Origin: Terfezia claveryi
Lineage: Eukaryota > Ascomycota > Pezizomycetes > Pezizales > Pezizaceae
Length of the DNA stretch: 64,000 nucleotides
Direction: 5' to 3'
Assembly (NCBI GenBank): GCA_015179025.1
Contig: WHUX01000191.1
Coordinates: 1 to 64,000, forward strand
Under the pieces are notes generated by a model. It made no database searches and was not told where the DNA came from. It was given only the letters and a program-made list of their open reading frames with translations. The position numbers and the translations under genes were made by a program. The first letter of the stretch is position 1, and the number at the start of each line of letters is the position of its first letter. Shown one piece after another: positions 31,379 to 43,141 of this stretch.

Positions 31379-34300
31379 CCTGCCCCAGGCCATTTATCTT
31401 TGTCTGCATTTTCTGTTTTTTCCGCTGTTGACGAATCTCGCTTATTCAGTGAGCATTTTGTTGTATCTATCTCTCTCAGAATCAATGATAGAACAATCAA
31501 TACGTCTGCACTTATAGATTGCGGAGCTTCAGGAATTGCCTTCATTGACCAAGCCTTTGTCAGTAAATTCTCTATACCCACGTCCAAGCTCAAAACCCCC
31601 CGTGTCCTAGATGTCATTGACGGTCGACCCATCTCCTCCGGAGATATCACCGATATTGCGTGTTTGCCTGCCCTGGTGGGGGATCACTCCGAGGCCAACC
31701 TCCTATGTTCGTCACTAAGCTAAAATACCCAATTGTCCTCAGAATCCCCTGGCTCAGAATACATGATGTATAGGTTAGCTTTGGCTCGTACACCCTGCAG
31801 TTCAATAGCCAGTATTGCTAAAAATACTGCGGAAATCCAAAGGCCACCATTACTGGGCTGTGTGCCTTGCTACCCCCGATAACCCACCTGACCCAGGTAG
31901 TACGTCAGCATGTGCACATCAGTGCCAATCCCCCTGTTTCCCCCACTCCCACCCCTGTGCCCACTGTTCCCCCAATTTCCCCTGTGGTACCACCTCCAAA
32001 ACCTCTGAATGTTAGCTTTATTGGAGCAGAGGCTTTCACTTACCTCACCAGGAGGCACAGGCTGAAGGCTCACGCCCTGTCCATACATGAGGTGAACCTG
32101 GAGATTAACAAGACGAGGTCTAAAGAGGAGTGGAAGTCCATGGTCCCAGACGAATACCACGAATTCATCGACCTGTTCTCGGAGAAGGCTGCAGAAAAGC
32201 TTGCACCCCACCGGCCATATGATCACACTATTCCGCTGATAGAGGGTAAGACCCCCCCCTATAGGCCCCTCTACAGAATGTCCCGGTTAGAGCTGGAAGC
32301 TTTGAAGAAGTACCTAGAAGAAAACCTCAATAAGAGCTTCATCCGCCACAGCTCCTCTCCAGTGGGTGCCCCGGTGCTATTCGTGAAGAAGTTGGATGGC
32401 TCCCTTCGGTTGTGTGTTGATTATCGTGGCTTGAACGAGATAACGGTCAAGAACAGATACCCCTTGCCCCTGATCCAGGAGACATTAGCCAGGCTTTCCA
32501 AAGCAAAATGGTTCACCAAATTGGATCTGAGAGGGGCATACAACTTGGTACGAATTGCTGAGGGGCAGGAGTGGAAAACTGCCTTCCGGACACGATATGG
32601 CCATTTTGAGTATAATGTGATGCCTTTCGGCTTAACCAATGCCCCCGCCTCTTTTCAGCACATTATCAATGACACTCTGCGGGACTTTCTGGACGTATTC
32701 TGCACCGCCTACCTGGACGATATCCTCATTTACTCGGATACCCTAGCAGAACACAAGATCCACGTCTGACAAGTGCTGGAGAAGCTGGAGGGAGCTGGGT
32801 TATATCTGAAGCCGGAAAAATGCGAGTTCCATGTGCAGAAGGTCAAGTATCTGGGGCTAATTATCACTACGGAGGGCATCTAGATGGACCCTGCGAAGGT
32901 TACTGCGATCCAGGAGTGGGAAACTCCAGCCAACCTCAAGGATGTACAGGCCTTCCAGGGATTCGCCAACTTCTACCGCCGGTTTATGCTGGGATACTCG
33001 AAGATCATGGCACCCTTAATGGCGTTGACAAGGACAAAGGGTATGGACAAAAGCCAGTGCTTCCAGTGGGGTTTAGAAGCCCAATCTGCCTTCGAGAAGC
33101 TCAAGGAAGCCTTCTGCTCAGCCCCAATCCTGGCCCATTTTAACCCCGATAGCGAGTGCATCATGGAAACAGACGCCTCTGACTATGTCTCCGCCGGAAT
33201 CCTGTCCCAGTATGTCAATGGAGTCCTCCACCCAGTGGCCTATTTCTCCAAAAAGCACTCCCCAGCGGAGTATAATTACGAAATCTATGATAAGGAGTTA
33301 AGGCCATTGTGCGAGCATTCGAGGAATGGAGACCATACCTGGAATCGGCAAAGGTGGTTATCGAGGTCCTCTCTGACCATAAGAACCTAGAGTACTTCAC
33401 AACCACCAAATTGCTAAATTGCCGACAGGCTAGCTGGTCGGAATTCCTCTCTCAGTTTAACTTTAAGATAAGGTATCGGCCGGGAAAGGTTGGGGGTAAG
33501 CTGGATGCACTGACTAGGAGATCAGGAGATCTCCCTAAAGAGGGGGATGAAAGGCTGAAGTACCAGAATCAGGTGGTACTGAAACCTGAAAATCTCGACC
33601 TGGTGGCCAATACCCTTGCGGAAGCTGAGGCTGAGGCTGACCTCCGACAACTAGTGAGAGGCATATAAGGACGACCCCCTGGCCAAGGAAATTATCACCG
33701 CAGTGGATTCTGGCCAGCGCCGCCACCCCAAGATCTCCCTAGCCGAGTGTACCGTCCAGGAAGGCCTCCTCTACTACCTCGAACGGCTGTATATGCCGGA
33801 AGGAGGGCTGCGCCTTCGATTGATCAAGGAACACCATGACAGCCTGGTTGCAGGTCACCCTAGAGTGGCCAAAACGTTAGAGCTTCTGGCCAGGGAATAC
33901 ACATGGATTGACTAACGGAAGGACATGGAGCGGTACGTACGGAACTGCCACATTTGCAAGCATGCTAAGCCTGTTCACCACGCCCCGTACGGGACCCTGA
34001 AACCTCTGGATATCTCTGATCGGCCGTGGCTGCCCTGACTATGGACTTCGTGACAGGGTTGCCAGAAGATTCGGGGTTCAATGCCATCTTGATGGTGGTA
34101 GATCGGTTGACGAAAATGAGGCATGTTATACCTTGCCGGGACACCTGCTCCGCCCCAGAGTTAGCCAATCTCTACCTCAATAATGTATTACGATATCACG
34201 GCCTCCCCGAATCCATCGTATCCGACCGCGGCCCTCAGTTCACCTCAGAATTCTGGCAAGCCTTCTGCGAGCTTTTGGGGATCAAAGTACGTTTGTTAAC

Positions 34301-35096
34301 CGTATACCACCCCCAGACGGATAGCCAATCGGAGAGGATGAATGCCATTATGGAGCAATACCTGCAGGCCTTTGTTGACTACCAGCAGGATAACTGGGTT
34401 TCGTTATTGGCCACCTGTGAATTCACTGCGAACAACCAGTTCTCGGAATCCTCCAAAACCTCACCTTTCCTGGCTAACTACAGTTGGCACCCCCAGTTCG
34501 TGGATGCCCTGGTGCCCCTGCAAAAAGCCAAAAAAGATTCCCTGACCAAGGAGTTCGCAGCTGGGATTGCTGAGCTCCACTCTACCCTGAAAGCTGAGCT
34601 GGGATATGCATAAGCCAGGCAAGGCGAGTATGCCAACGGATCATAGTTGCCAGCCCCCAGATATTAACTAAGGGATAAGGTGTGGCTCTCCAGCCGGCAC
34701 TTCCGGACAGAATGGCCATCTCGCAAGCTCGACCACAAGTTCCTGGGTCCATTCGAGGTGTTGGCTGCTGTGGGCACTCACACCTACCGATGGAGGTTCC
34801 CCAAGGACATCAAATGACACCCAGTCGTCCATGTCTCCGAGATCGAGCCTGCCACTAGCGACCCTCTACCAGGCCAGGAACACCCCCCACCTCCTCCTGT
34901 GGTTATCAAAAGTGAGGAGGAATGGGAGGTGGAGGAAGTGCTGGACTCCCGAAGAAAATATGGTCGCCTGCAATATAAGGTCAAATGGCTGGGGGACGAG
35001 GAGACGACCTGGCAACCAGCCGAATATCTAGAAAACGCACAGGACTTGGTCACCCTGTTCCACCAGCGTTACCCCGGGAAACCCCGCCCCGCCTAA
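31341..35096 (+). pseudogene. Gypsy C pol
   Basis: Retropepsin ALIDCGASGIAFIDQ (31510), reverse transcriptase 31990-32890 with intact [14 protein letters not shown], RNase H to about 33400 ([21 protein letters not shown]), integrase finger ending CHICKHAK near 33960, and catalytic blocks [18 protein letters not shown] and HPQTDSQSERMN. The chromodomain is at 34920-35070 (EEVLDSRRKYGRLQYKVKW). Three one-base losses break the frame: near 31704, 33302 and 34030. Nonsense codons include TGA at 32767 and TAG at 32881, both Arg in B, and several near 34611-34820. Not functional as it stands. Confidence 0.85.
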
Positions 35097-35294
35097 TGAT
35101 GTTCTTGTCATCCTGGAATTGGTTATTCGGGTTGTTATTGTCGTTGTTGTCATGGTTATTGTTGGTACGTACTTCCGGCGTTGGAGTTTGTGTTATGGGT
35201 TATTGGTTATTCGCCTGTTTTGTTTATTTGTTTGTTTGTTTGTTTTTTCGCCTTGCCTTGCGTCACTGGGGCTCCGAGCCTAAAGGGGGGATAG

Positions 35295-35793
35295 TATCAC
35301 AACCATCCTTTCCTAGTAGCCGGGTTTGAGAGTCAGACGAGATTCCGTCCGACTCTCGTTATTGTTGATTGATATCATTGTTATCTCTGTTCCCGAGATA
35401 AGGGGTCTCGGAACTTTATTCTTCCAGTGGCCTTGGCCAGGAAGGAAGCCTATATATATATATATAGCTTGCTCTCTCTGCCCTCTCATTGGATCCCCAT
35501 CCAATGTCTTGTATATCCAATACAGGGCCTTGCTTCTCTCCACGTTGGTGCATCTCCCTTGTGCACCTCCTCGCCTTGTCTCTGTAGCCCAGCTGCCTCC
35601 CTTGACACACGCGGCAACTGCTTCCGCGTGTCTCGTGTCCCTTGCCCTCTGCCTCTCTTGCCTCTTGCCCTTGCCCCCCGTCTCAGCCTCCCCTTAGTCA
35701 CACACGTAGCGTTCCTACGTGTGTGTGTTATCCGAGCCTTGCCCTTGCTCCGGCATACCGCTTGGTCGCCTTGCCCCCAGAGCCGTCGCTACA
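35295..35793 (+). repeat. 3' LTR of Gypsy C
   Basis: Starts TATCACAACC (G-to-A against TGTCACAACC) after a polypurine tract AAAGGGGGGATAG (35282-35294) and ends CGCTACA. It has a perfect CACACGTAG/CTACGTGTG hairpin near 35700. Confidence 0.9.
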
Positions 35794-35844
35794 TGGTTCT
35801 CCTATCTCAAAGGATTAATCATGGGGATAACAAGTGAGAAGGAG

Positions 35845-36473
35845 TATTGAAAATAATCATTTCCTTTCGATATAGTTAAGTATTTCCATACAATACATTG
35901 TTCTCTCTTATAATTACTTCCATATCATGCTGATACTCTATATGGATACTTGCTATCCAATTAAGGACTTTAGTATTATTTTGTTCATATGTTGTTCACA
36001 TATTCTTATTATCTTTGCTTACTTTCCTAATATAGTATCTATTATTATTGCATGATGCTGCTTTACTACTTAAGGTTATTGCTTACTTGTCTCAGTTGTC
36101 ATGACTCAATGATTACCACTTCTATGACTTTCTGTTATATTCATTGACTCATATTACTGTCTCAGTCACATACCTCCATATATTTCTTCATTCACATATG
36201 TACAATATACTATTCTTAGGTTATAGAACTTAGACTTTCTTACTAGAACCTTACCCTTACCTTATACCATTATATACAAGTTTCCTACTCCTGTATCTAG
36301 TTCTATATACTTCTCAATTAGACTTAATAGACTGTCTACTCTTGACACAGTTCTACCATTTGCTCTCTCGTACTTCTGCTCGATCACAGGCTCTACTTAA
36401 TAGTACTACTGTCCACCGCTACTATCTCCATAATTACCACTGCAATATCTCCACTCATAGTAACCTTTCAATA
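35845..36473 (+). repeat. 3' LTR of Copia
   Basis: 629 bp, matching 18290-18934 (both have AATAATCATTTCCTTTC early and CTTTCAATA at the end). It is followed by the duplication CAATC. Confidence 0.85.
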
Positions 36474-36478
36474 CAATC

Positions 36479-36860
36479 TAGTTCCTGCAGTCTCAGAACT
36501 AGTTCCTGCTATCTCAAAACTAGTTGTTGCAGTCTTAGAACAAGTTCCTGCTGTCTAAGGACCAGCCCCTACTGTCTAACAATCAGCTTATAGCTGGTAT
36601 TGGAATAATCCCTGTATTGTCAGGTTTGAGCTCCTCTTAGTATAGGCACCACCTAGTATAGTAAAGGAAATAGCTATATGTGGTAAATATAAATATAGAC
36701 TGAATTGAGTTAGTAATAGATTGGATTTAATCAGTGATAGACTAGATTCGGTCAGTAATAGACTGGATTCAGTTGGTAATAACTAGATTATAGTGCTCCA
36801 ATAGGATTGTAGTAGTCTAATAGAATTGTAGTAGTCTAATAGAATTGTTGTAGTTTTGGT
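36479..36860. repeat. Short tandem repeats beside the Copia end
   Basis: Five units of about 21 bp (CTAGTTCCTGCAGTCTCAGAA-like in all but length, 36477-36590), then about four units around CAGTAATAGACTGGATTC (36705-36780) and three around AATAGAATTGTAGTAGTCT (36800-36850). The overlapping open frame codes only Cys/Ser-rich 7-residue repeats. Confidence 0.6.
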
Positions 36861-37139
36861 AGATGAGGTATTAGTAGTATATAGCTAAAGGGTCAGGAAT
36901 ATTTAAGAGTATGGACAATAGATATAATGTGCAGAGAGAACTCATTAGGAATAAATTGTATAAAAGAGTAGTATTAGGATAATATTAAGCTAACTTATTA
37001 AGAAAAATGAGAATATGTATATAATATAGTTAGTAATGTATATAAAGAGGATCAGCACAGCTAAGCATTAGCAATACAGACAACATCTAAAAGACAAATT
37101 AACATTGTAATACTTACAAGTATATTGTAAGGTAAGAAA

Positions 37140-37475
37140 ATTTTTGCTGATATAATATAAGACAAGATAAAGAGGTATACAAGTAAGATATACTTTTATA
37201 GAGAGAGGTAAATCTGTATTAGGATACAAGATATTAGATAGGGATCTAATAATAATATGAAGGCAAGGGGCTATATAAATATAGTTTAGAGAAAGAGAAG
37301 TAATAAGCTTCCTGAGACCTCTATCTTAGAAGCTAAGCAAGATAGCAATAACCTATTACCTATGTCATAGATAATAGTCTATCATCTGTGCTACAAGTAA
37401 TAACAAAGATAATGGTAATAATAATAAGAGTTGAATGAGAATCTGTTTTACTCTCAAATAGGAATCAAAAAAGAT
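37140..37475 (-). repeat. RIP-mutated Gypsy LTR, C-type
   Basis: Plus-strand words GGATACAAGATATTAGATAG, AATAAGCTTCC and AAGAGTTGAATGAGAATCTG line up with the reverse complement of the LTRs. The right end (ACTCTCAAATAGG) is of C type, while the middle (AAGCTTCC...GAAGCTAAGCAA, ATTACCTATG) is like B, so it is a mosaic or an ancestral form. Boundaries approximate. Confidence 0.6.
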
Positions 37476-38280
37476 AATAGGGTGCAATAAAAACAACAAC
37501 TATACTTGAATAAGTCTGTTCTACTATCAAAAAGATAATATGAGACTCAAATAAAGCTATTCAAGTTTCTAAATAAGACTAAGAATATAGTTATAATAAC
37601 TATCTAACTATACCCTTTAATATATCTTTAACTATAAACTTCCTTTTCTTTTTTATAAGAATACTTTATATATACTTTTCCTGAATATATATATTCATAT
37701 TATGAAATATATTTATGAATATTTATATTATATTAAATAGTTTATATTATTTAATTATATATTATTATAATTACTTCCTTTTTTAAGTTTCATAAGACTA
37801 AATAAAGCCTACTATACTATTTTATGATAGTAGAGAAAAGAAATATAGAATCTACTATAAGTACTACTAGTAATATTTATAGTTATACTAAGCTAAATAT
37901 CTAATACTTATATAATTACTATTTAATATAAAATATTTTACTGTAAAGTAATTTAATATATTTAATATTTAATAAATTTTATTCTTATTATATAATATAA
38001 AGTATATACTTTAAAGATAATATAATTAATAAAAGATTATTTTAAAGACTTTTATAAGTATATAAAGGAATTTCTTTAGTTTTTAATAACTAAATCTTTA
38101 AAAGCTATTATAATTCTTATTTTTTATAATAGTACTAGAAATTTTTTAGTAAAAACTTTTTATTAAAAGGATGAGTATTTCTTATTTAGTATTATTACTA
38201 AAATTAAAATATATCTTTTGATCTTATGTATATTTTTTAATTGCACTATTATATATTCTTATAATTAATATATAATATAG
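37476..38280. other. AT-rich relic, no gene
   Basis: Nearly all A and T, no readable frame and no match to the elements above. Probably RIP-degraded repeat. The last five bases TATAG are the target of the solo LTR. Confidence 0.5.
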
Positions 38281-38793
38281 TGTAACAACCATGTGTTCAG
38301 TTGTCATCACCTACGATCGCAGGTGATGGGTCATTGCCATTGTTGTCTTTGTTATCACCTACGATCGCAGGTGATGGGTTATTGTGTTATCGTTACCTTG
38401 CTTGGCTTCTGAGATAGGGAAGCTTATTTCCCCCATTGCCCTGACCGAGTTATGTATATATAGAGCCTGTCCCTCGTACTGTCATTGGATCTCCATCCAA
38501 CGTCTTATATACCAATACAGGACCTTGCTTCTCCCAGCGCTTGTGCACCTCCCTTGTGCACATCCTTGTCTCATACAAATAACTCTGCAGCATAGCTGCC
38601 TCCCTTGACACACGCGGCAACTGCCTCTGCGTATTTCGTGCCTGTTGCCCTCTGCCTCTCTTGCCTTCGCCCTTGCCCCCATCCTAGCCTCTCCTCTAGT
38701 CACTCACGTAGCATTCCCATGTGTGTGTTACCCTAGTCCTGCCCTTGCCCCGGTGTACCCCTTGGTCACCTTGTCCCCTGAGCCCTCGTTACA
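38281..38793 (+). repeat. Solo LTR, B-type, with target duplication
   Basis: 513 bp from TGTAACAACC to CGTTACA, between perfect TATAG repeats (38276-38280 and 38794-38798). It has two palindromes of CACCTACGATCGCAGGTG type (38308 and 38356). No internal sequence remains, so the element was lost by LTR-LTR recombination. It has ordinary base composition in the middle of extremely AT-rich DNA, hence a young insertion. Confidence 0.9.
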
Positions 38794-38798
38794 TATAG

Positions 38799-41734
38799 AA
38801 TTATTCTTTATTTTTAACTTATATATTACAAATATTAGGAAAAATAGATTTTTACTTTATATTAGCTTTATGTTAGCTTTATAAAAGTTATTTAAGGCTT
38901 CAGAAGCTTAGTAAAGAAAATATTTTAATTAAAGTACTTAATAAGCCAAAAATTATAAAACTTTATCTTAATAAGTACTAGAAGATAAATTATAAAACTT
39001 TTTTATCTTGATGAACTAGATATTATAGCTAAAATTATATAAACTAAGCTAACAACTACTTGATAGTAAGTAACTAGATATCAACTCTACTTTCTTATAT
39101 ATATACCTATATTTTATATCTAATTATTATTCTTTTAAACTCAAATGAAGTTTTATATTACTAAATTACTTTAAATGAATCTATATTTTTTACTCTCTAT
39201 AGTAGTCTAATTAGACTCAAACTTAGTAATTGTATCTTTATAAGACTTAAATACTGATATATCAATAGATATTACTATTATTACTAGCTTACCTCTAATA
39301 TTACTTTACTTTAATTAAAAGGACTAGTAATTTTGTTTTAGTTATTACTTTTTATCTATAAACTATTAAACAATACTTTAAATAGCTAGAATATGGCTAA
39401 TAAAATATTATTAAATTATTTGACTATATAAGTAATATTAGAAATAATTATTTCTTCCTTCTATCTTATTTACTAGCTTATTTTAGCTAATATACTAATC
39501 TTATATTAATATTTTTAATATTCTAGATATTGTATAATAAGTTTAAAGCTTGTAAGTATGTAAAGCTCTTAAATAAGTAAAGCTTTTAAGTAAGTAAAGT
39601 CTTTAAGTAAGTAAAGCCTTTAAGTAAGTAAAACTATAAACTTTATAACCTTCAAATAAGTTCAACAAGTTCTACAACCTCCTAAAACAAGTCTATTTTT
39701 TTTTTTTGTCTTAGAAAAATTATAGAGAGAGAGTTATTAGTTAAAATACTTAATTAAAAATATGAAGTAGTATTAGAATAAAAATCTATACTAAATAACT
39801 ATCAAGTATTAGTATAAACAGTCTAGTATAAGCTGAATAGAGTACTACAATTTAAATAAGTTGAAGAATATATATTTAAAATAGCTAAGCTTATATATAG
39901 CTAATTAAATATGTCTAAAGCAAAGTCCTTACTTTAAGTAAAAAATGTCAATAAAATATTTTTAAGCTATTAAGCTTACTAAGACCCTATTTGAACTTTA
40001 AAAGTTTAAAAACTTCTTTTTTCATACTAGTAAGTTGAGTTATATAGTTGGAAAAGTATATATTGAATTTTTTCTTATAATATTGGCTTTTTTTTACTAG
40101 GTTTCATTATGTAGAAATTTATAATAGTAATAGTATATAGTAGACTTCTTTTCTATTAAGATTACCTAAATTTGTAATCTATATATATATTATACTTTAT
40201 ATTAAAATTGTTTAAGTACTAGTATAATACTACTATATTTAAGAGATTATCTACTTTCTTCTGAACTACTTTACAAGCTATTATACTAATAAAAGTATAA
40301 TATAGTTGAAGTATCTATCCTATATATATAGGTTAGATAAGCCAATAGATATTAGTATAAATTATAATATAATTGAGGTTTCTATTCTATATATATAAGT
40401 TAGATAAAAGCTAATATATATAAGTATTAAGATATATAATATTATTAAGAGGTCTATATCTAAAGGTAGGCTACTAAATATATAATTAAAACTAAAAATA
40501 TATAAGTACTATAATACTATTAAGATATCTACCTTTATATAGAGTAAAGAGAATAGTAAAAAAATATTAAGTCAATAATTAATATAATGTAATATATAAA
40601 ATAAGAATAAATTACAAATAGCTATCTATTTTATATTATATTGCTATATATTGAAGTTATTAAATTAAAAGTTAAATAGAATAATAGTAATAGAGTCTAA
40701 GTCTATTTAATAAGATTTATACATAATCAAAATATAACTTAACTTATAATAATAGTACTTATACTCTATATAAATAAAACTATATTACTATTAAGCTAGT
40801 CTAGTTAGTACAATATCTCTATCTACTACTCAGTTAACTAGATTATAATTGATAATAATTAAATAAATAATACTTATATTAAGTTTATATTTTATAGATA
40901 ATATTAATTAGTTTAATACTATTATTATTACTTGTTTATAGTATAGTAAATTGGGTTTTAAGTTAAAGTTTTATTATAATTAGAAGATTAGAGATTTAAT
41001 TTATTCTTTTATTTTTTTATTCTAGTTTTTTTTTAGACTTTATTTTACTATTAAGTTACTATATAATACTAAGTCTATATAGTACTAAGTTTGCATAATA
41101 TCAAGCTCATATAGGTTTAAAGTAAAATTAAGACTAGTCTCATTATAAAAGTTAAATGAATAGTATTTTAAATTAACTAACTTAAGATACTATAGAAGTT
41201 AGATATAATAGTATTTTAAATTACCTAGCTTAAGATACTATTGAAGTTAGATATAATAGTATTTTAAATTAGCTAGTTTAAAATACTATAGAAGCTAGAT
41301 ATAATAGTATTTTAAATTGGTCAGCTTAAAATACTACAAAGACTAGATATAATAGTATCTTAAATTAGCTAGCTTAAAATATTGAAAAGGTTAAATATAA
41401 TAGTATCTAAAATTAGTCAGTTTAAGATAGTATATATAACTTTATTATAAGTAGAATTTTATTAGATTTTATTCTCTATCTTTATTAAAATATAAGATTT
41501 TATGAAGTTTCAATAATATATATAGTAGAAATTCTATATATACTAGTATAAATATAAAAAATATATACAAACTCTATTATTCTTTACTATATTTTTTAAA
41601 AGTGACTATAGTTAATACTAAACTTAACTATAAAATTTATAGTAAGGGAATCTCTTAGAATACAGATAAGCTAAGAATAAGGAATTTATTCAAATCCCTT
41701 TATTCTTAGCTTATATAACTCTTATATGCTACAA
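38799..41734. other. AT-rich relic region
   Basis: No gene is supported. There are short tandem runs such as TAAGTAAGTAAAGCCTT (39560-39640) and the 48-bp array listed separately. The composition and lack of CpA-containing words suggest old RIP-degraded transposons. Confidence 0.5.
41153..41440. repeat. 48-bp tandem array with internal palindrome
   Basis: About six units. Each unit has TAGTATTTTAAA, a short AGCTAG centre and TTTAAAATACTA, i.e. an inverted repeat of 11-12 bp, followed by GAAGTTAGATATAA. Confidence 0.75.
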
Positions 41735-41976
41735 GTGCTTTAAATGCATAATATCTCTATTAACTTTAGCTCTTATACCTTGAATTTTAATAGTAAGTAT
41801 TATAAAAAGTACTATAGCACGTTACAGACTACTATTAAAGGACTATATACTGTACTATCCCTGGTAAAGGACTCTAGCTAGGCAGTAACAGAAACCTCTC
41901 TACCAAAACCCCTCAATATCAACTTCATTGGAGCAGGGGCTTTCACTTACCTTACTAGAAGGCATAAGCTGAAGCA
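41735..41976 (+). pseudogene. Gypsy fragment, protease to RT linker
   Basis: Corresponds to the linker between protease and reverse transcriptase of elements B and C: a RIP-altered SFGSYTLQFN region, then a well preserved [22 protein letters not shown]. It stops abruptly at 41976, where base composition turns normal. Confidence 0.75.
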
Positions 41977-43039
41977 TTAACCCACTCCCTACTGTATCTC
42001 ATATCACACAAACCTAATCCTATGGGCCGGTCGTGGCGTGTCTCATATAGCCCGCTGGCAAAACAAAACTATTACCACCATACGTTAATTATTTACCATC
42101 AGTCATGCCATGGTTTATGATACTTCAACAATTACCACGATAGCTACATATATAAATTACCTCAGTACAATTGAACTCTTGCTCTGAGTTGCATCTCTTC
42201 AGGTAAGTACTGGATCAACCCGGCCTCCAATGCCATTCCTGTATGCTATGGTCGTGTACTTATATCTCTACACAATCAGTGGTAATGCTCGGTCTGTGTG
42301 CAGTTAGTGGGTCGTTCCAGGAGCCCGACAATATTGAACGGTTGGCCAATCGTCTGATTGTGGAATGGATGTATCTAAATATACCAAGCATCTCCAATGG
42401 GCCAATGGCTTTTCTTTCTAAAAAGAAGTATAATACCTGAAGCCAGTTTAAGTCAATAGCAGAGGTGGTGCTAGCTAATATTTCCAATAGAATTTGTACA
42501 TGCTTACAACTGGCGTGGGATGGACGAAGACCTTACATTTGTTCACAGCTAACTTTACATACCTCCACACTAGCGAAATAATTGTTAACCCTAGTTACCA
42601 GTGCCCTGCATGTAACGGTATACATAGTTCTTCATCATGTGTAAAGAGGACTGGAGGTACCTAGTTGGGCTCCGATTTTCGCTGCTCTATCGGCGAGTAG
42701 AACCAAGTTTCCTAGGATAGAAAACCATGCGTCTGCTGTATACAGGCTTGAGCTAGTAAACGTGACACGACTGTGCGACAGAACATCGAAATCATGGACT
42801 GGTAAAAGTGCTGATCATGGACTGATTGGATAAAATGATGTTATATCCGTGCCCGCTAGACCAGTTATATATGTACCATCTAGATCCAGAGCCCAGTTGT
42901 AATACAAGCATCTCGCCGGCTTGGCTTTGTCATTCCCATATCGACAGCGGGGGGAAATATTACACCCACAAGTTGAACAAGTTCCTAAATCAAGAGGAGC
43001 AAGATATTGAGAGTCTTCAGGGCATGGGTCACCGGAGCC
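41977..43039. other. Unassigned region, normal composition
   Basis: No gene is supported; open frames are short and without recognisable motifs. Composition changes sharply at the left edge. Confidence 0.4.
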
Positions 43040-43141
43040 ACTTGCCTTGTCCCTGAATCCACCCGGGTTTCTGGGTGGCTCTTCATGGTCCCCTAAGGGG
43101 ACAGCATAGGAGAATGAGTAAAAAAAAAAAAAAAAAAAAAA
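43040..43141 (+). mobile_element. SINE-like copy 1, plus orientation
   Basis: Reads ACTTGCCTTGTCCCTGAATCC, then CCACCCGGGTTTCTGGGTGG (hairpin), CTCTTCATGGTCCCCTAAGGGGAC (hairpin), AGCATAGGAG, and a run of 23 A residues. No target duplication found, 5' end uncertain. Confidence 0.65.

Larger units (their letters stand above)
29679..35793 (+). mobile_element. Gypsy C, complete chromovirus, inserted in Copia 3' end
   Basis: 6115 bp between perfect 5-bp duplications TGGTT (29674-29678 and 35794-35798). LTRs are 498 and 499 bp. Internal order is the same as in element B, and proteins are close to B and A. Damage is modest: a few stops, and single-base losses in protease (near 31704), RNase H (near 33302) and integrase (near 34030). 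Confidence 0.9.
18290..36473 (+). mobile_element. Copia element, split by two nested Gypsy elements
   Basis: One Ty1/Copia retrotransposon lies between 5-bp duplications CAATC (18285-18289 and 36474-36478). After subtracting Gypsy B and Gypsy C with their duplications the Copia is about 5.8 kb, a normal size. Order of domains in the joined frame is gag, protease, integrase, reverse transcriptase, RNase H, which is the Copia order. The coding region is AT-rich and full of RIP-type stops. Confidence 0.9.
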
